From Microbacterium enclense (GTDB lineage: Bacteria; Actinomycetota; Actinomycetes; Actinomycetales; Microbacteriaceae), in contig NZ_KQ758474.1 of assembly GCF_001456955.1 (NCBI RefSeq), forward strand, positions 1 to 64,000: 64,000 nucleotides of DNA, written 5' to 3'. Both the position numbers and the translations under genes were made by a program. The notes below the pieces were generated by a model. It made no database searches and was not told the origin of the DNA. It saw only the letters and a program-made list of their open reading frames with translations. Each line of letters opens with the position of its first letter. Position 1 is the first letter of the stretch. This document shows positions 1-8,065 of the stretch, one piece after another.

Positions 1-66
1 GTCAGCGGCATCGGCGGGCAGAACGCGGCCATGGCGGCGTTGGAGATCCTCGGCGGGTGCGGGTGA
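1..66 (+). CDS. C-terminal end of an unidentified protein (partial)
   Basis: The first 66 bases read in frame as a 21-residue tail containing SGIGGQNAAMAALEIL and ending at a TGA. This is ordinary-looking coding sequence, but too short to assign to a family. The rest of the gene lies upstream of the window. Its last 17 coding bases (43-59) recur at 281-297 inside the adjoining minisatellite, so the array has captured or duplicated part of the gene's 3' end. Confidence 0.5.
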   Translation, partial: VSGIGGQNAAMAALEILGGCG

Positions 67-371
67 GGCGGGCTGCGGGCTGCGGGCGGCGGGGGTGTTG
101 GTGGCGTTGCCGTGAGGCGGCGGGGGTGTTGGTCGCGCTGCAGTGAGGCGGCGTGGGTGCTGGTGGCGTGGCAGTGAGGCGGCGGGGGTGTTGGTGGCGT
201 GGCAGTGAGGCGGCGGGGGTGTTGGTGGCGTGGCAGTGAGGCGGCGGGGGTGTTGGTGGCGTGGCAGTGAGGCGGCGGGGGAGATCCTCGGCGGGTGAGC
301 GCGAGGCGGGGGCGTTGGTGGCGCTGCAGTGAGACGGCGCGGGGTGTTGGTGGCGCTGCAGTGAGGCGGCG
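63..371. repeat. 31-bp GC-rich minisatellite downstream of a gene
   Basis: Tandem repeat with a unit beginning GTGAGGCGGCGGGGGTGTTG. Units start at 112, 143, 174, 205, 236 and 267, exactly 31 bp apart. Degenerate units follow at about 298, 329 and 361 (the last spacing is 32), and a partial unit lies at 63. A 17-bp copy of the upstream gene's end (43-59) is embedded at 281-297. The repeats are uninterrupted, without spacers, so this is not a CRISPR array. A frame is open through it on the minus strand, but only because the repeat is low in complexity. From the array's end to 559 there is only AT-poorer spacer plus the regulatory sites listed below. Confidence 0.85.
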
Positions 372-533
372 CGCCGGTGACGCGTCGGGCGCGTGGCGGG
401 TGGCGGTGGCTTCGGGGGCCTCCTTGCATCGCGATACAGCGGCGCGGTGCTGATGCTGGCGCTGACGCTGTGAGGCCTGCTCGCGGCCACCGGGTGAAAT
501 CGAATGAGGTCGAGGTGAGCATCATCGCGTCAT

Positions 534-549
534 TCGAACATAGTTTCTA
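534..549. promoter_or_regulatory. Putative LexA (SOS) box
   Basis: TCGAACATAGTTTCTA resembles the actinobacterial SOS box TCGAAC-N4-GTTCGA. The left half is perfect and the right half matches 4 of 6. It abuts the -10 element of the DUF222/HNH gene. Mycobacterial 13E12 (DUF222/HNH) genes are known to carry LexA sites, which is why I report a half-degenerate match. An 8-bp inverted repeat (TCGAATGA at 500-507, TCATTCGA at 530-537) overlaps it. Confidence 0.4.
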
Positions 550-553
550 AACT
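548..553 (+). promoter_or_regulatory. -10 element of the DUF222/HNH gene
   Basis: TAAACT lies 6 nt upstream of the ATG at 560, and no Shine-Dalgarno sequence is visible. This spacing suggests a leaderless transcript. Confidence 0.5.
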
Positions 554-559
554 AGAGCC

Positions 560-2062
560 ATGACCGATCTCCACTCCCCGGATGTCGACCTCTCCGGCGA
601 AGACGAGTCCGTCCGTCTGCGCGAGCTCGTCGAGCACATCCGGGCCGACACGGTCGAGTTGGCGCGCGTGCACGCGGGGCTCATTCGTCACAGGGCGGCG
701 GTCATGCACATCGCGTTGGAACAGGTCGCTCGATGCGCATCCCGCCGCTCACGCGAGCGGGAACTCCCGGTGCGTTCAGTGGCGCTGGACATCGCCGCCG
801 CAACGCAGACCCACGACCTCACCGTGCAGAAAGAGCTGGGCGAAGCGCACACGCTCACCGAGAAGTTCGCCGCGACGGTCGACGCCCTCGAGTCCGGACG
901 CATCAGCATGCGGCACGCGCACGCAGTTCTCGACACGGGCGCTGCGATCGACGACGACGACACCCGGAGGGGGTGGGAACAGGTCGTCCTGACGCGCGCA
1001 GAACGCGACTCCCCTGGCCGCACGCGGGCCTTCGCACGGGAGTTGGCCGAGAGCGTGCAGCCGGTCGGCATGACCGCTCGACACGCGCGAGCCGCGGAAG
1101 AACGGGGGGTGAGCGTGCGAGACCTCGCCGACGGGATGGCTGAGCTGAGCATCATCCTGCCGGCGACGGTCGCGTACGGCATTCGCGATCGGTTGCGGCG
1201 GCAGGCCGCGGCGATACGTGCGGCATGCGCGGCGACAGACGCCTCAGACGGGCACCAGGCGCTCGGCGCGTCTGTCGCCCCTCTCCTCGCCGCCGACGCG
1301 ATCGACGTGGCGCCGGACTCGTCCATAGGTGGATTGCTTGCGAGTACGCCCTCCGGTTCCACGATCGACGTGACGCCGGGCGACATCGCCGACGGCGGCG
1401 CGGACTCCCGCCCGGTGCGCGACGAACGCACCCTCGCCCAGATCGGCGCCGACGTGTGCGCCGACCTCCTGCTCACCGGCGCGCCAACGATGGACCCGAC
1501 AGACGACGACACGTGCCCCGGCGGCCTCGGCGCGATCCGTGCGCACGTGCAGATCACCGTCCCGGTGCTCACCTTGCTCGGGCGCACCGACGCAGGAGCG
1601 GCGCTCGCGGGCCGGAGCCCCATCGATCCGGGCACCGCCCGCCGTCTCGCGGCACGCGCACCCGGCTGGGACCGCGTGATGTGCGACCCCGTCGCCGGCA
1701 CGGTGCTCGAGGTCGACCGCTACAGCCCCACCGCGGCGCAGCGCCGATACCTCGCCGCGCGCGACCAGCACTGCCGGGCCCCCGGATGCCGTGCACCCCT
1801 GTCGCGATGCCAGATCGATCACAATCACGAAGCACGCGACGGTGGGGCGACGACGCTGGCGAACCTTGCTCACCTCTGTGTTCGACATCACACGCTCAAG
1901 ACGGAGACCGCGTGGACCGTCTCGCAGCAACCCGACGGCACCCTTGGATTTGTCAGCCCACTCGGCCAGAGAATCGAAGAGGCTCCGCCGCCGCGCGTCC
2001 TGTTCCTCCCCGACGGTGACGACCTGGCCGCCGGCACGCCATCGGATCCGCCGCCCTTCTGA
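560..2062 (+). CDS. DUF222 domain HNH endonuclease-like protein (13E12 family)
   Basis: The 500-residue protein has the layout of the actinobacterial 13E12/DUF222 family. A long alpha-helical DUF222 region fills about residues 20-340, followed by an HNH nuclease module at about 395-450. In the HNH module CRAPGC, the DHNHE core and CVRHH supply the zinc-binding cysteines and catalytic histidines, so the nuclease looks intact. The DNA target and role of the family are unsettled; some members are mobile or DNA-damage induced. The ATG at 560 is chosen because it follows a -10 box by 6 nt. The gene stands alone, between the minisatellite and a kinase remnant. Confidence 0.88.
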   Translation: MTDLHSPDVDLSGEDESVRLRELVEHIRADTVELARVHAGLIRHRAAVMHIALEQVARCASRRSRERELPVRSVALDIAAATQTHDLTVQKELGEAHTLTEKFAATVDALESGRISMRHAHAVLDTGAAIDDDDTRRGWEQVVLTRAERDSPGRTRAFARELAESVQPVGMTARHARAAEERGVSVRDLADGMAELSIILPATVAYGIRDRLRRQAAAIRAACAATDASDGHQALGASVAPLLAADAIDVAPDSSIGGLLASTPSGSTIDVTPGDIADGGADSRPVRDERTLAQIGADVCADLLLTGAPTMDPTDDDTCPGGLGAIRAHVQITVPVLTLLGRTDAGAALAGRSPIDPGTARRLAARAPGWDRVMCDPVAGTVLEVDRYSPTAAQRRYLAARDQHCRAPGCRAPLSRCQIDHNHEARDGGATTLANLAHLCVRHHTLKTETAWTVSQQPDGTLGFVSPLGQRIEEAPPPRVLFLPDGDDLAAGTPSDPPPF

Positions 2063-2133
2063 GTGGCGACGTTGCCGGAGCGTTCGCGTCGGGAAGCATG
2101 CCGGGTACAACGACCTCTCATTGATGGGACAGC

Positions 2134-2400
2134 GTGGCGCAAATGGACGGCTTGAGCCGAGCCCTCGGCGGAGACGTCGACGCGACAGCAGTACTTCTGA
2201 CGGCGGACGATGCGACCGTTGACAACCGACTTCGCCGCCGCGAGTTCGGACCTGCGATCGAGGCACACCTCGCTCGGAGCCGACGCGCCGCCGACGAACT
2301 CGACGCCCTCGACGTCGCCATCCGCATCGCCACCGACGGCCGCACACCGCCCGACATCGCGCGCCAACTCCTCACCGCAGCGCAATGGCTCGACGGCTGA
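2134..2400 (+). pseudogene. C-terminal remnant of a P-loop nucleotide kinase-like protein
   Basis: The 88-residue frame reads AVLLTADDATVDNRLRRRE, then ATDGRTPPDIARQLL, and ends in WLDG. That order (a beta strand, a lid with an RLR.RE arginine cluster, a D(T/D)GR strand and a final helix) is how the C-terminal half of small AAA/shikimate-kinase-like ATP-binding proteins ends. The N-terminal half with the Walker A loop is missing, and I find no trace of it in the 70 bases upstream. I infer a truncated remnant. A free-standing small protein is possible, since the GTG at 2134 or ATG at 2143 could serve as start. Confidence 0.4.
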
Positions 2401-2433
2401 CCTAGCGATAGCACTCAGAGAGACTGCGCCGCG

Positions 2434-3141
2434 TCAGACGGCGACAACCGGCTGCTGCAGTTCGGTGACCCAATCTGCCTGGTCGTCGGAGGCGGCCCGC
2501 ACGTAGAGCTCTCGGCACGGGCCGGACGGCACGAGCCCGCGGTCGAGGATCTGCGCGTGAACAAACTGCCAACTCTCGCCGATTCGCTCCATCGGCCCCA
2601 GATGGATGCCGCATATCGCCACCTCGACGGCGGGCAGCTCGACGATCTCGACACCGTCGCGCGCCCCACCGGAGTACAGGTATCCCGCGAGCACCTCCGT
2701 TCCGTCCTCGCGAGCGGCGTACTGCGCGATGGGGGTGTCGAGAGCGCCCGTCTGCGCACCGATGACGGCGGCGACGGCGTCGAAGGTCGGTCCGACGACA
2801 TTCGCCATCTCGGCACCGTCCGCAACCAACCGGCGACGGGCGGCCAAGCGAACGGCGGGCAGGGACTTCTGGACGATCTCGATGTCTCGCATGTGCTTCT
2901 CTCTCTCGATGAGGTGGAGGCGTCGCTCCACGTCGACGAGCCGCGCGGCCGCGATCCGATGCTCGCGCTCGACCTCGATGCGACGCTCGCGGAGCAGGAG
3001 GGTGATGCGATCCGCATCCACCCCTGGTCCAGGATCGACGCGACATCGTCGAGGCCGAAGCCGAGCTGCCGCAGCGCCACGATCCGGTGCAGCTGCGCAC
3101 GCAGGTGGGCGAGCCGGTCACCTCGCCCCAGACGGCGGCCG
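2434..3141 (-). pseudogene. Frameshifted, N-terminally eroded MerR-type regulator with GyrI-like effector domain
   Basis: Reading leftward from 3117, one frame gives RLAHLRAQLHRIVALRQLGF and then GLDDVASILDQG, the second half of a MerR DNA-binding domain. After a run of four C (plus strand 3021-3024) the frame shifts. The homology then continues as VDADRITLLLRERR, the dimerization helix, and a GyrI/BmrR-like ligand-binding domain to the stop (about 195 residues). One missing G in that run restores continuity. The first MerR helix, recognition helix and a convincing start codon are not visible upstream, so this is more than a simple sequencing error. Intact family members of about 270 residues bind small molecules and activate efflux genes; this copy is probably dead. 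Confidence 0.7.
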
Positions 3142-3583
3142 GAACACCGGTTCCGGCCTCGGTGCGACTCGCGGCCGAGCGGCTCGCGGCGACGGGCGCG
3201 ATCTGACCCGGCCCGACACGACCGGGGCCCTGGCCGGGCATGACCGTGTCCCCGGCCCGGCACGACCGGGCTCCGGCCCGTGACGGCACACGTCCTGCAC
3301 AACCGCCCGAGCCGCCCTCTCGCGTTGCCACACACGTGCTTACTGCCACACACGTGCTTAGGGAGTTGTGCGCCCGCACAAGGCTCCCGACGAGTGCTGG
3401 CCCGGCAGGGTGACCGCCGCCGGCGCGGCACGACCCCGGCACAACCGCCGCCGGCGCGGCAGGACTCCGGCACGACCGCCCTCGGTGTCCCGCGACGCGT
3501 CCGCACGGGCGTTCCTGCAGGAGGTGTGCGCGCCGACGGATACGGCGCCCCAGGCCCTCACGTCCGCGGATCGACCGAACGTC
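3142..3583. other. GC-rich non-coding stretch with short repeats
   Basis: No gene is supported here. The sequence is dominated by degenerate repeats of the form CGGCACGACC/CGGCACAACC. It includes two copies of a roughly 31-bp unit (GACCGCCGCCGGCGCGGCA from 3412 and again from 3443) and the 18-bp direct repeat listed separately. It looks like eroded DNA between the dead MerR gene and the putA terminator. Confidence 0.6.
3326..3360. repeat. 18-bp direct repeat containing CACGTG
   Basis: TGCCACACACGTGCTTA occurs at 3326-3342 and again, identically, at 3344-3360. Each copy contains the palindrome CACGTG. It sits in otherwise featureless DNA, and no gene start is nearby, so an operator role is not supported. 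Confidence 0.8.
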
Positions 3584-3619
3584 GACGGGCGGGGCCGCCC
3601 GAGAACGACCCCGCCCGTC
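3584..3619 (-). terminator. Terminator hairpin of putA
   Basis: Perfect 11-bp arms (GACGGGCGGGG at 3584-3594, CCCCGCCCGTC at 3609-3619) are separated by a 14-nt loop, 7 nt beyond the putA stop. There is no T-tract, as is common in high-GC actinobacteria. Confidence 0.65.
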
Positions 3620-3626
3620 TGCCGTC

Positions 3627-6600
3627 TCAGCGCGCGGCGACCAACGGCGGCACCTCGTACCGCCGCGGGGTGCCGAAGCGGTGCGCCGTGACCGATACAG
3701 CCTGCTCGCGCAGGAACGGCAGCAGCTCGACGTGTCCCGCGCGGGTGACCTCCCCGGCGTAGACCGCGACCGACGGCGAACCGCCCGTCGCCTCGGCCAC
3801 CGCGCGCGCGGAACCGCCGAGCAGACGGACGCGCCCGCCGGTGCGAGCCAGGCGTGCGGCTCGACGGCCCCAGTCGGCGGCGTCCTCGACGGCGGCGCGC
3901 ACGCCGACACCCTCCAGCCACGCGCGCACGGCGGGCGTGAGCTCGGTCGCGGAGCTCACGGTCACGGCGGAGCCGGCCCGCACCCCCGCGGCGACGACGC
4001 GCACGAGAGCGGACGACGAGGCGTCCTCGAGCCGCACGGTCACCGGTACCGCGGCATAGCGCAGCACGTTCTGCTCCGATTCCAGAGCGGTCACGTCACG
4101 AGCGAGCGAGAACTCCGACGTCCACGCCGCCGCATCGCCGGCGAGAGCGGATGCCAGCCACTCGCGGTCGTCCGCGGGCACGGCCGCCAGTGCGGGGGCG
4201 GCGAGGGCGTCGGGGGTGCGAGGCGCAGAGGCGTCGGCATCCGCCCACGTGCCGAAGCCGAACAGGTAGTGCGGACCGCCGGCCTTGGTGCCCGCGCCGA
4301 CGGCCGACTTCTTCCACCCGCCGAAGGGCTGGCGCTGCACGATCGCGCCCGTGGTGCCGCGGTTGACATAGATGTTGCCCGCCTCGATACGCGCGAGCCA
4401 CGTGTCGATCTCGGAGGCGTCCAGGGCGTGCAGGCCCGAGGTGAGTCCGTACTCGATGGCGTTGACGATCTCGATGGCCTCCTCCAGCGTCTCGGCCGTC
4501 ATGATGCCCAGCACCGGGCCGAAGTACTCGGTGCGATGGAAGGCGCTCCCGGGCTGCACGCCTTCGCGGATGCCGGGGCGCCACAGCATCCCCTCGTCGT
4601 CGAGCTTCTGCGGCTCGACCACCCAGCGCTGGCCGGGCTCCAGCGTGGTCAGCGCCGAGAGCAGCTTGCCCTGCGCCGGCTCGATCAGGGGTCCGATGCG
4701 CGAGGACTCGTCCCACGGCATCCCGACCTCGAGAGAGGTCACCGCGTCGACGAGCTGGTCGCGGAAGCGGCGGGAGCGGGCGACGGAGCCGACGAGCACG
4801 ACGAGGGATGCCGCGGAGCACTTCTGTCCGGCATGCCCGAAGGCCGACATCGCGACGTCCTTCGCGGCGAGGTCGAGGTCGGCGCTGGGGGTGACGATCA
4901 CGGCGTTCTTGCCGCTCGTCTCGGCCAGCAGCGGCAGGTCGGGGCGGAAGGAACGGAACAGCTCGGCGGTCTCGTACGCGCCGGTGAGCACGACCCGCTC
5001 GACGGCGGGATGCGTCAGCAGCTGCCGGCCGAGGTCGCTCTCGGACACCTGCACGAGCTTCAGCACCTCGCGCGGGACCCCTGCCTCCCACAGCGCCTCG
5101 ACCATGACCGCACCGGAGCGCTCGGAGAGACCCGCGGGCTTGCTGACCACGGCGGAACCCGCGGCCAGCGCCGCGAGGGTGGAACCGGCAGGGATCGCGA
5201 CGGGGAAGTTCCACGGCGGGGTGACCACCGTGACGCCCACCGGGGTGAAGGTCGCGCCGTCGACGGCTTCGAGGGTGCGCGCCTGCTCGGCGTAGTAGTG
5301 CGCGAAGTCAATCGCCTCCGACACCTCGGGGTCGCTCTGCTCGATGACCTTGCCGCACTCGGCGCCCATGACCTCGAGCAGGTCGGCGCGGCGCTTCTCC
5401 AGCGCGTCGCCCGCGCGGTGCAGGATCTCGGCGCGACCGGCGGCCCCGAGCGAGCGCCAGGCGGCGGCGGCGTCCGCGGCATCCTGGATCAGCGCGGTCA
5501 GAGCGGCTTCGTCGGTCACCGTGTGCGCGGCGATGGTCGCGCGGCCGAGGTCGGAGCCCTGCATGCGCTCGATGATCGCTCGACTCCAGGCGCGGTTCGC
5601 CGCGATCGCGGGGTCGGAGTCAGGGGTGTTGCGGAAGCCGTGCGTCGGCGCGGGCGCGGCCGGGGCCGTGCGATCCTGCACGCGGTTCGATGCCGGCACT
5701 CCCTCGGGCATGTCGGCGAGGGATGCCAAGAAGCGGTCGCGCTCACGGGCGAACAGCGCCTCGTGGGTATCGAGGTCGAACACCGCCGACATGAAGTTCT
5801 CGCTCGACGCCCCCTCCTCGAGACGACGGATGAGGTATGCGATCGCGACGTCGAACTCCTGCGGGTGCACGACGGGGGTGTACAGCAGGATCGACCCGAC
5901 GGTGCGGCGCACGACGGCCTGCTGCGCCGTGGCCATGCCGAGCAGCATCTCGACCTCGATACCCCCGACGACTCCCCGCCGCTCCGCGAGAAGCCAGGCC
6001 AGGGCGACGTCGAAGAGGTTGTGGCCCGCGACGCCGATCCGCACGTTCTCGGTGTGCTCCGGCCGCAGCGCGTAGTCGAGCACCGCCTTGTATGACGCGT
6101 CGGTCGCCTGCTTCGACGGCCAGGTGGCGAGCGGCCAGTCGTGCACGTCGGCATCCACGCGCTCCATCGGCAGATTCGCGCCCTTGACGACGCGCACCTT
6201 GATCGGCGCGCCCCCGGATGCCACCCGCGCGGCGGTCCACTCCTGCAGGCGGATCATGGCGGCGAGCGCATCGGGCAGGTAGGCCTGCAGCACGATGCCT
6301 GCCTCGACACCCTGGAACTCCGGCTCACCGAGCAGCGTCTCGAAGACCGCGAGGGTGAGGTCGAGGTCCTTGAACTCCTCCATGTCGAGGTTGAGGAAGG
6401 TGCCGGTCTCCTTCGCCACGCGGTACAGCGGGCGCAGGGCCGTGACCGCGTCGGCGACGGCGGCGTCGAACGCCCACGGCGTGTGCGGCGCGACGGTCGA
6501 CGAGACCTTGATCGAGACGTAGTCCACGTCGTCGCGGGCGAGGAGCTTCCGCGTGCCCTCGAGCCGGCGAGCGGCCTCCTTCTTGCCGAGGATCGCCTCA

Positions 6601-7070
6601 CCCAGCAGGTTCACGTTGAGCCGGATGCCGTCGCCCCGCCCGCGGATCGAGGTGATGGCGTCGCCGAGCTTGCGGTCGCTGGCGTCGACGATGAGATGAC
6701 GCACCATCGAACGCAGCGCCATGCGAGCGGCGGGCACCACGACCTGCGGCACGAGAGGCGCCGCGAAGGCGCCGAGGCGGATCGCCGCCTTCAGGTGCAG
6801 CGGCAGGAAGCCGGGGATCAGCGGAGTCAGGGCGGCGAGGTTGCGCGCGGCGACGCGGACGTCCTCGGGGCGGACCACACCGTCGACGAATCCGACGGTG
6901 AAGTCGAGTCCGTGCGGGTCGCGCAGCACGCCGGCCAGGCGCTGAGCCGACACGTCCACCGGCTCCTCGCGGCTCGCGGCGAGCCAGCGGCGCACGAGCG
7001 CGATCGCCTCGTCGGCGAGCTCGTGCGGCGAGACGAGCGCGGCGGTGGTGTGCTGATCGGTGAGCGACAT
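3627..7070 (-). CDS. putA: Bifunctional proline dehydrogenase / L-glutamate gamma-semialdehyde dehydrogenase (PutA)
   Basis: Oxidises proline to glutamate in two FAD- then NAD-dependent steps, allowing proline use as carbon and nitrogen source. In the 1147-residue protein, the proline dehydrogenase barrel (about 60-480) shows RVVKGANLP and AGHNLFDVALAWLLAERR. The aldehyde dehydrogenase part (about 530-1000) shows TPPWNFPVAIPAGS, ETSGKNAVIV, the catalytic cysteine in GHAGQKCSAAS, and RQPFGGWKKSAVGAGTKAGG. About 150 further residues follow, as in long PutA forms. No ribbon-helix-helix DNA-binding domain is present, so it is not self-regulating like E. coli PutA. The ATG at 7070 has an AAGGA ribosome site; a start 51 bases further upstream lacks one. 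The divergent LysR gene is the obvious regulator. Confidence 0.95.
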   Translation of the reverse strand: MSLTDQHTTAALVSPHELADEAIALVRRWLAASREEPVDVSAQRLAGVLRDPHGLDFTVGFVDGVVRPEDVRVAARNLAALTPLIPGFLPLHLKAAIRLGAFAAPLVPQVVVPAARMALRSMVRHLIVDASDRKLGDAITSIRGRGDGIRLNVNLLGEAILGKKEAARRLEGTRKLLARDDVDYVSIKVSSTVAPHTPWAFDAAVADAVTALRPLYRVAKETGTFLNLDMEEFKDLDLTLAVFETLLGEPEFQGVEAGIVLQAYLPDALAAMIRLQEWTAARVASGGAPIKVRVVKGANLPMERVDADVHDWPLATWPSKQATDASYKAVLDYALRPEHTENVRIGVAGHNLFDVALAWLLAERRGVVGGIEVEMLLGMATAQQAVVRRTVGSILLYTPVVHPQEFDVAIAYLIRRLEEGASSENFMSAVFDLDTHEALFARERDRFLASLADMPEGVPASNRVQDRTAPAAPAPTHGFRNTPDSDPAIAANRAWSRAIIERMQGSDLGRATIAAHTVTDEAALTALIQDAADAAAAWRSLGAAGRAEILHRAGDALEKRRADLLEVMGAECGKVIEQSDPEVSEAIDFAHYYAEQARTLEAVDGATFTPVGVTVVTPPWNFPVAIPAGSTLAALAAGSAVVSKPAGLSERSGAVMVEALWEAGVPREVLKLVQVSESDLGRQLLTHPAVERVVLTGAYETAELFRSFRPDLPLLAETSGKNAVIVTPSADLDLAAKDVAMSAFGHAGQKCSAASLVVLVGSVARSRRFRDQLVDAVTSLEVGMPWDESSRIGPLIEPAQGKLLSALTTLEPGQRWVVEPQKLDDEGMLWRPGIREGVQPGSAFHRTEYFGPVLGIMTAETLEEAIEIVNAIEYGLTSGLHALDASEIDTWLARIEAGNIYVNRGTTGAIVQRQPFGGWKKSAVGAGTKAGGPHYLFGFGTWADADASAPRTPDALAAPALAAVPADDREWLASALAGDAAAWTSEFSLARDVTALESEQNVLRYAAVPVTVRLEDASSSALVRVVAAGVRAGSAVTVSSATELTPAVRAWLEGVGVRAAVEDAADWGRRAARLARTGGRVRLLGGSARAVAEATGGSPSVAVYAGEVTRAGHVELLPFLREQAVSVTAHRFGTPRRYEVPPLVAAR

Positions 7071-7129
7071 GGCGATCCTTTCGTGGATGCCCTCAGCATG
7101 AGGCCGGCATCCCGTCAGCAAAAGCGATG

Positions 7130-7145
7130 ATTACCGACGGATAAT
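7130..7145. promoter_or_regulatory. Putative LysR-type operator between putA and the LysR gene
   Basis: ATTACCGACGGATAAT has ATTA-N8-TAAT symmetry with a matching inner C/G pair. It is the only AT-rich palindrome in the 99-bp divergent intergenic region. LysR proteins bind T-N11-A type dyads in such positions, so I infer it controls putA, its regulator, or both. Confidence 0.45.
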
Positions 7146-7169
7146 GATCGACAAAGCCGAAGGGACGAC

Positions 7170-8057
7170 ATGTTCGATCTGCGCCGCCTCCGCCTGCTGC
7201 ACGAACTCTCGCTGCGCGGCACGCTCGCCGCCGTCGCCGAAGCGCTCTCGTACAGCCCGTCGACCATCTCCCAGCAGCTCTCCCTCCTCGAGAAGGAGGC
7301 AGGGGTGAAGCTTCTCGAACCCGACGGGCGCCGGTTGCGGCTCACCGCGCAGGGCGCCGCGCTCGCCGCCCACGCGGCCCACATGCTCGCAGCCGACGAG
7401 GCCGCGCGCGCCGAGCTCGAGCGTCTGCGTCCCTCCCTCGCTCCGGTGCGGGTCGCCGTCATGCAGTCCGCCGCCCACGGCCTGCTCCCCCGCGCCCTCG
7501 ACGCGCTGGCCGCGAGCGAGCCGCAGCTGCGCATCGAGATCGCCGAGCTCGCCCCCGAGGAAGGACTCTTCGAGGTCGCCGCCCGCGGGTTCGACCTCGC
7601 CGTCGCCGAGCAGTACCCCGGCCACACCCGCGAGCACCGCGACGGCATCGAGCGCAGCCTCCTGGGCCGGGATGCCATCCGCCTCGCCGTCTCGCGCGAC
7701 GACCCCGCGCAGCGACTCGACGATCTGCGCGGCCGCGCCTGGGTGATGGAGCCGGTGGGCACCGCCGCCCGGCAGTGGGCGACGCAGCAGTGCCGCGCCG
7801 TCGGGTTCGAGCCCGACGTGCGCTTGGAGATGGCCGACCTGACCGCGCACGTACGGCTCGTGGCATCCGGTCACGCCGTCGGCATGATCCCCGACCTCGT
7901 CTTCGCGGGCGACACCCCCGCGGTGCGCCTGGTCGATCTGCCGGGCGAGCCGCGTCGCGAGGTGTTCACGGCCGTCCGTCGCGGAACGGCCGACCGCCCC
8001 GGCGTACGCGCGGTGCGCGGGGCACTGCAGGTGGCGTACGACCGGGGCGGTCGGTGA
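7170..8057 (+). CDS. LysR-family transcriptional regulator, probably of putA
   Basis: The 295-residue protein has a winged helix-turn-helix at residues 1-60 (LRRLRLLHELSLRGTLAAVA, then SPSTISQQLSLLEKEAG). A substrate-binding-like effector domain at about 88-290 follows, as in LysR regulators. It is transcribed divergently from putA with 99 bp between the start codons, the classic arrangement for a LysR protein and its target, so proline or an intermediate is the probable inducer (inference). A weak GAAGGGAC ribosome site precedes the ATG. It converges on aztD with only 8 bp between the genes. Confidence 0.9.
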   Translation: MFDLRRLRLLHELSLRGTLAAVAEALSYSPSTISQQLSLLEKEAGVKLLEPDGRRLRLTAQGAALAAHAAHMLAADEAARAELERLRPSLAPVRVAVMQSAAHGLLPRALDALAASEPQLRIEIAELAPEEGLFEVAARGFDLAVAEQYPGHTREHRDGIERSLLGRDAIRLAVSRDDPAQRLDDLRGRAWVMEPVGTAARQWATQQCRAVGFEPDVRLEMADLTAHVRLVASGHAVGMIPDLVFAGDTPAVRLVDLPGEPRREVFTAVRRGTADRPGVRAVRGALQVAYDRGGR

Positions 8058-8065
8058 GTGACGGG

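Noticed and set aside
63..371. CRISPR array.
   Set aside because: Units are directly adjacent with no unique spacers, and no cas genes are present.
2..490. Long minus-strand open frame (about 162 codons) over the 31-bp array.
   Set aside because: It is open only because the repeat lacks stop codons in that frame. The product is a low-complexity Pro/Ala/His repeat with no start signal.
3681..6095. 804-codon plus-strand frame opposite putA.
   Set aside because: Mirror frame of a highly GC-rich gene; its product is Arg/Gly/Asp-rich with no domain, and putA is fully conserved on the other strand.
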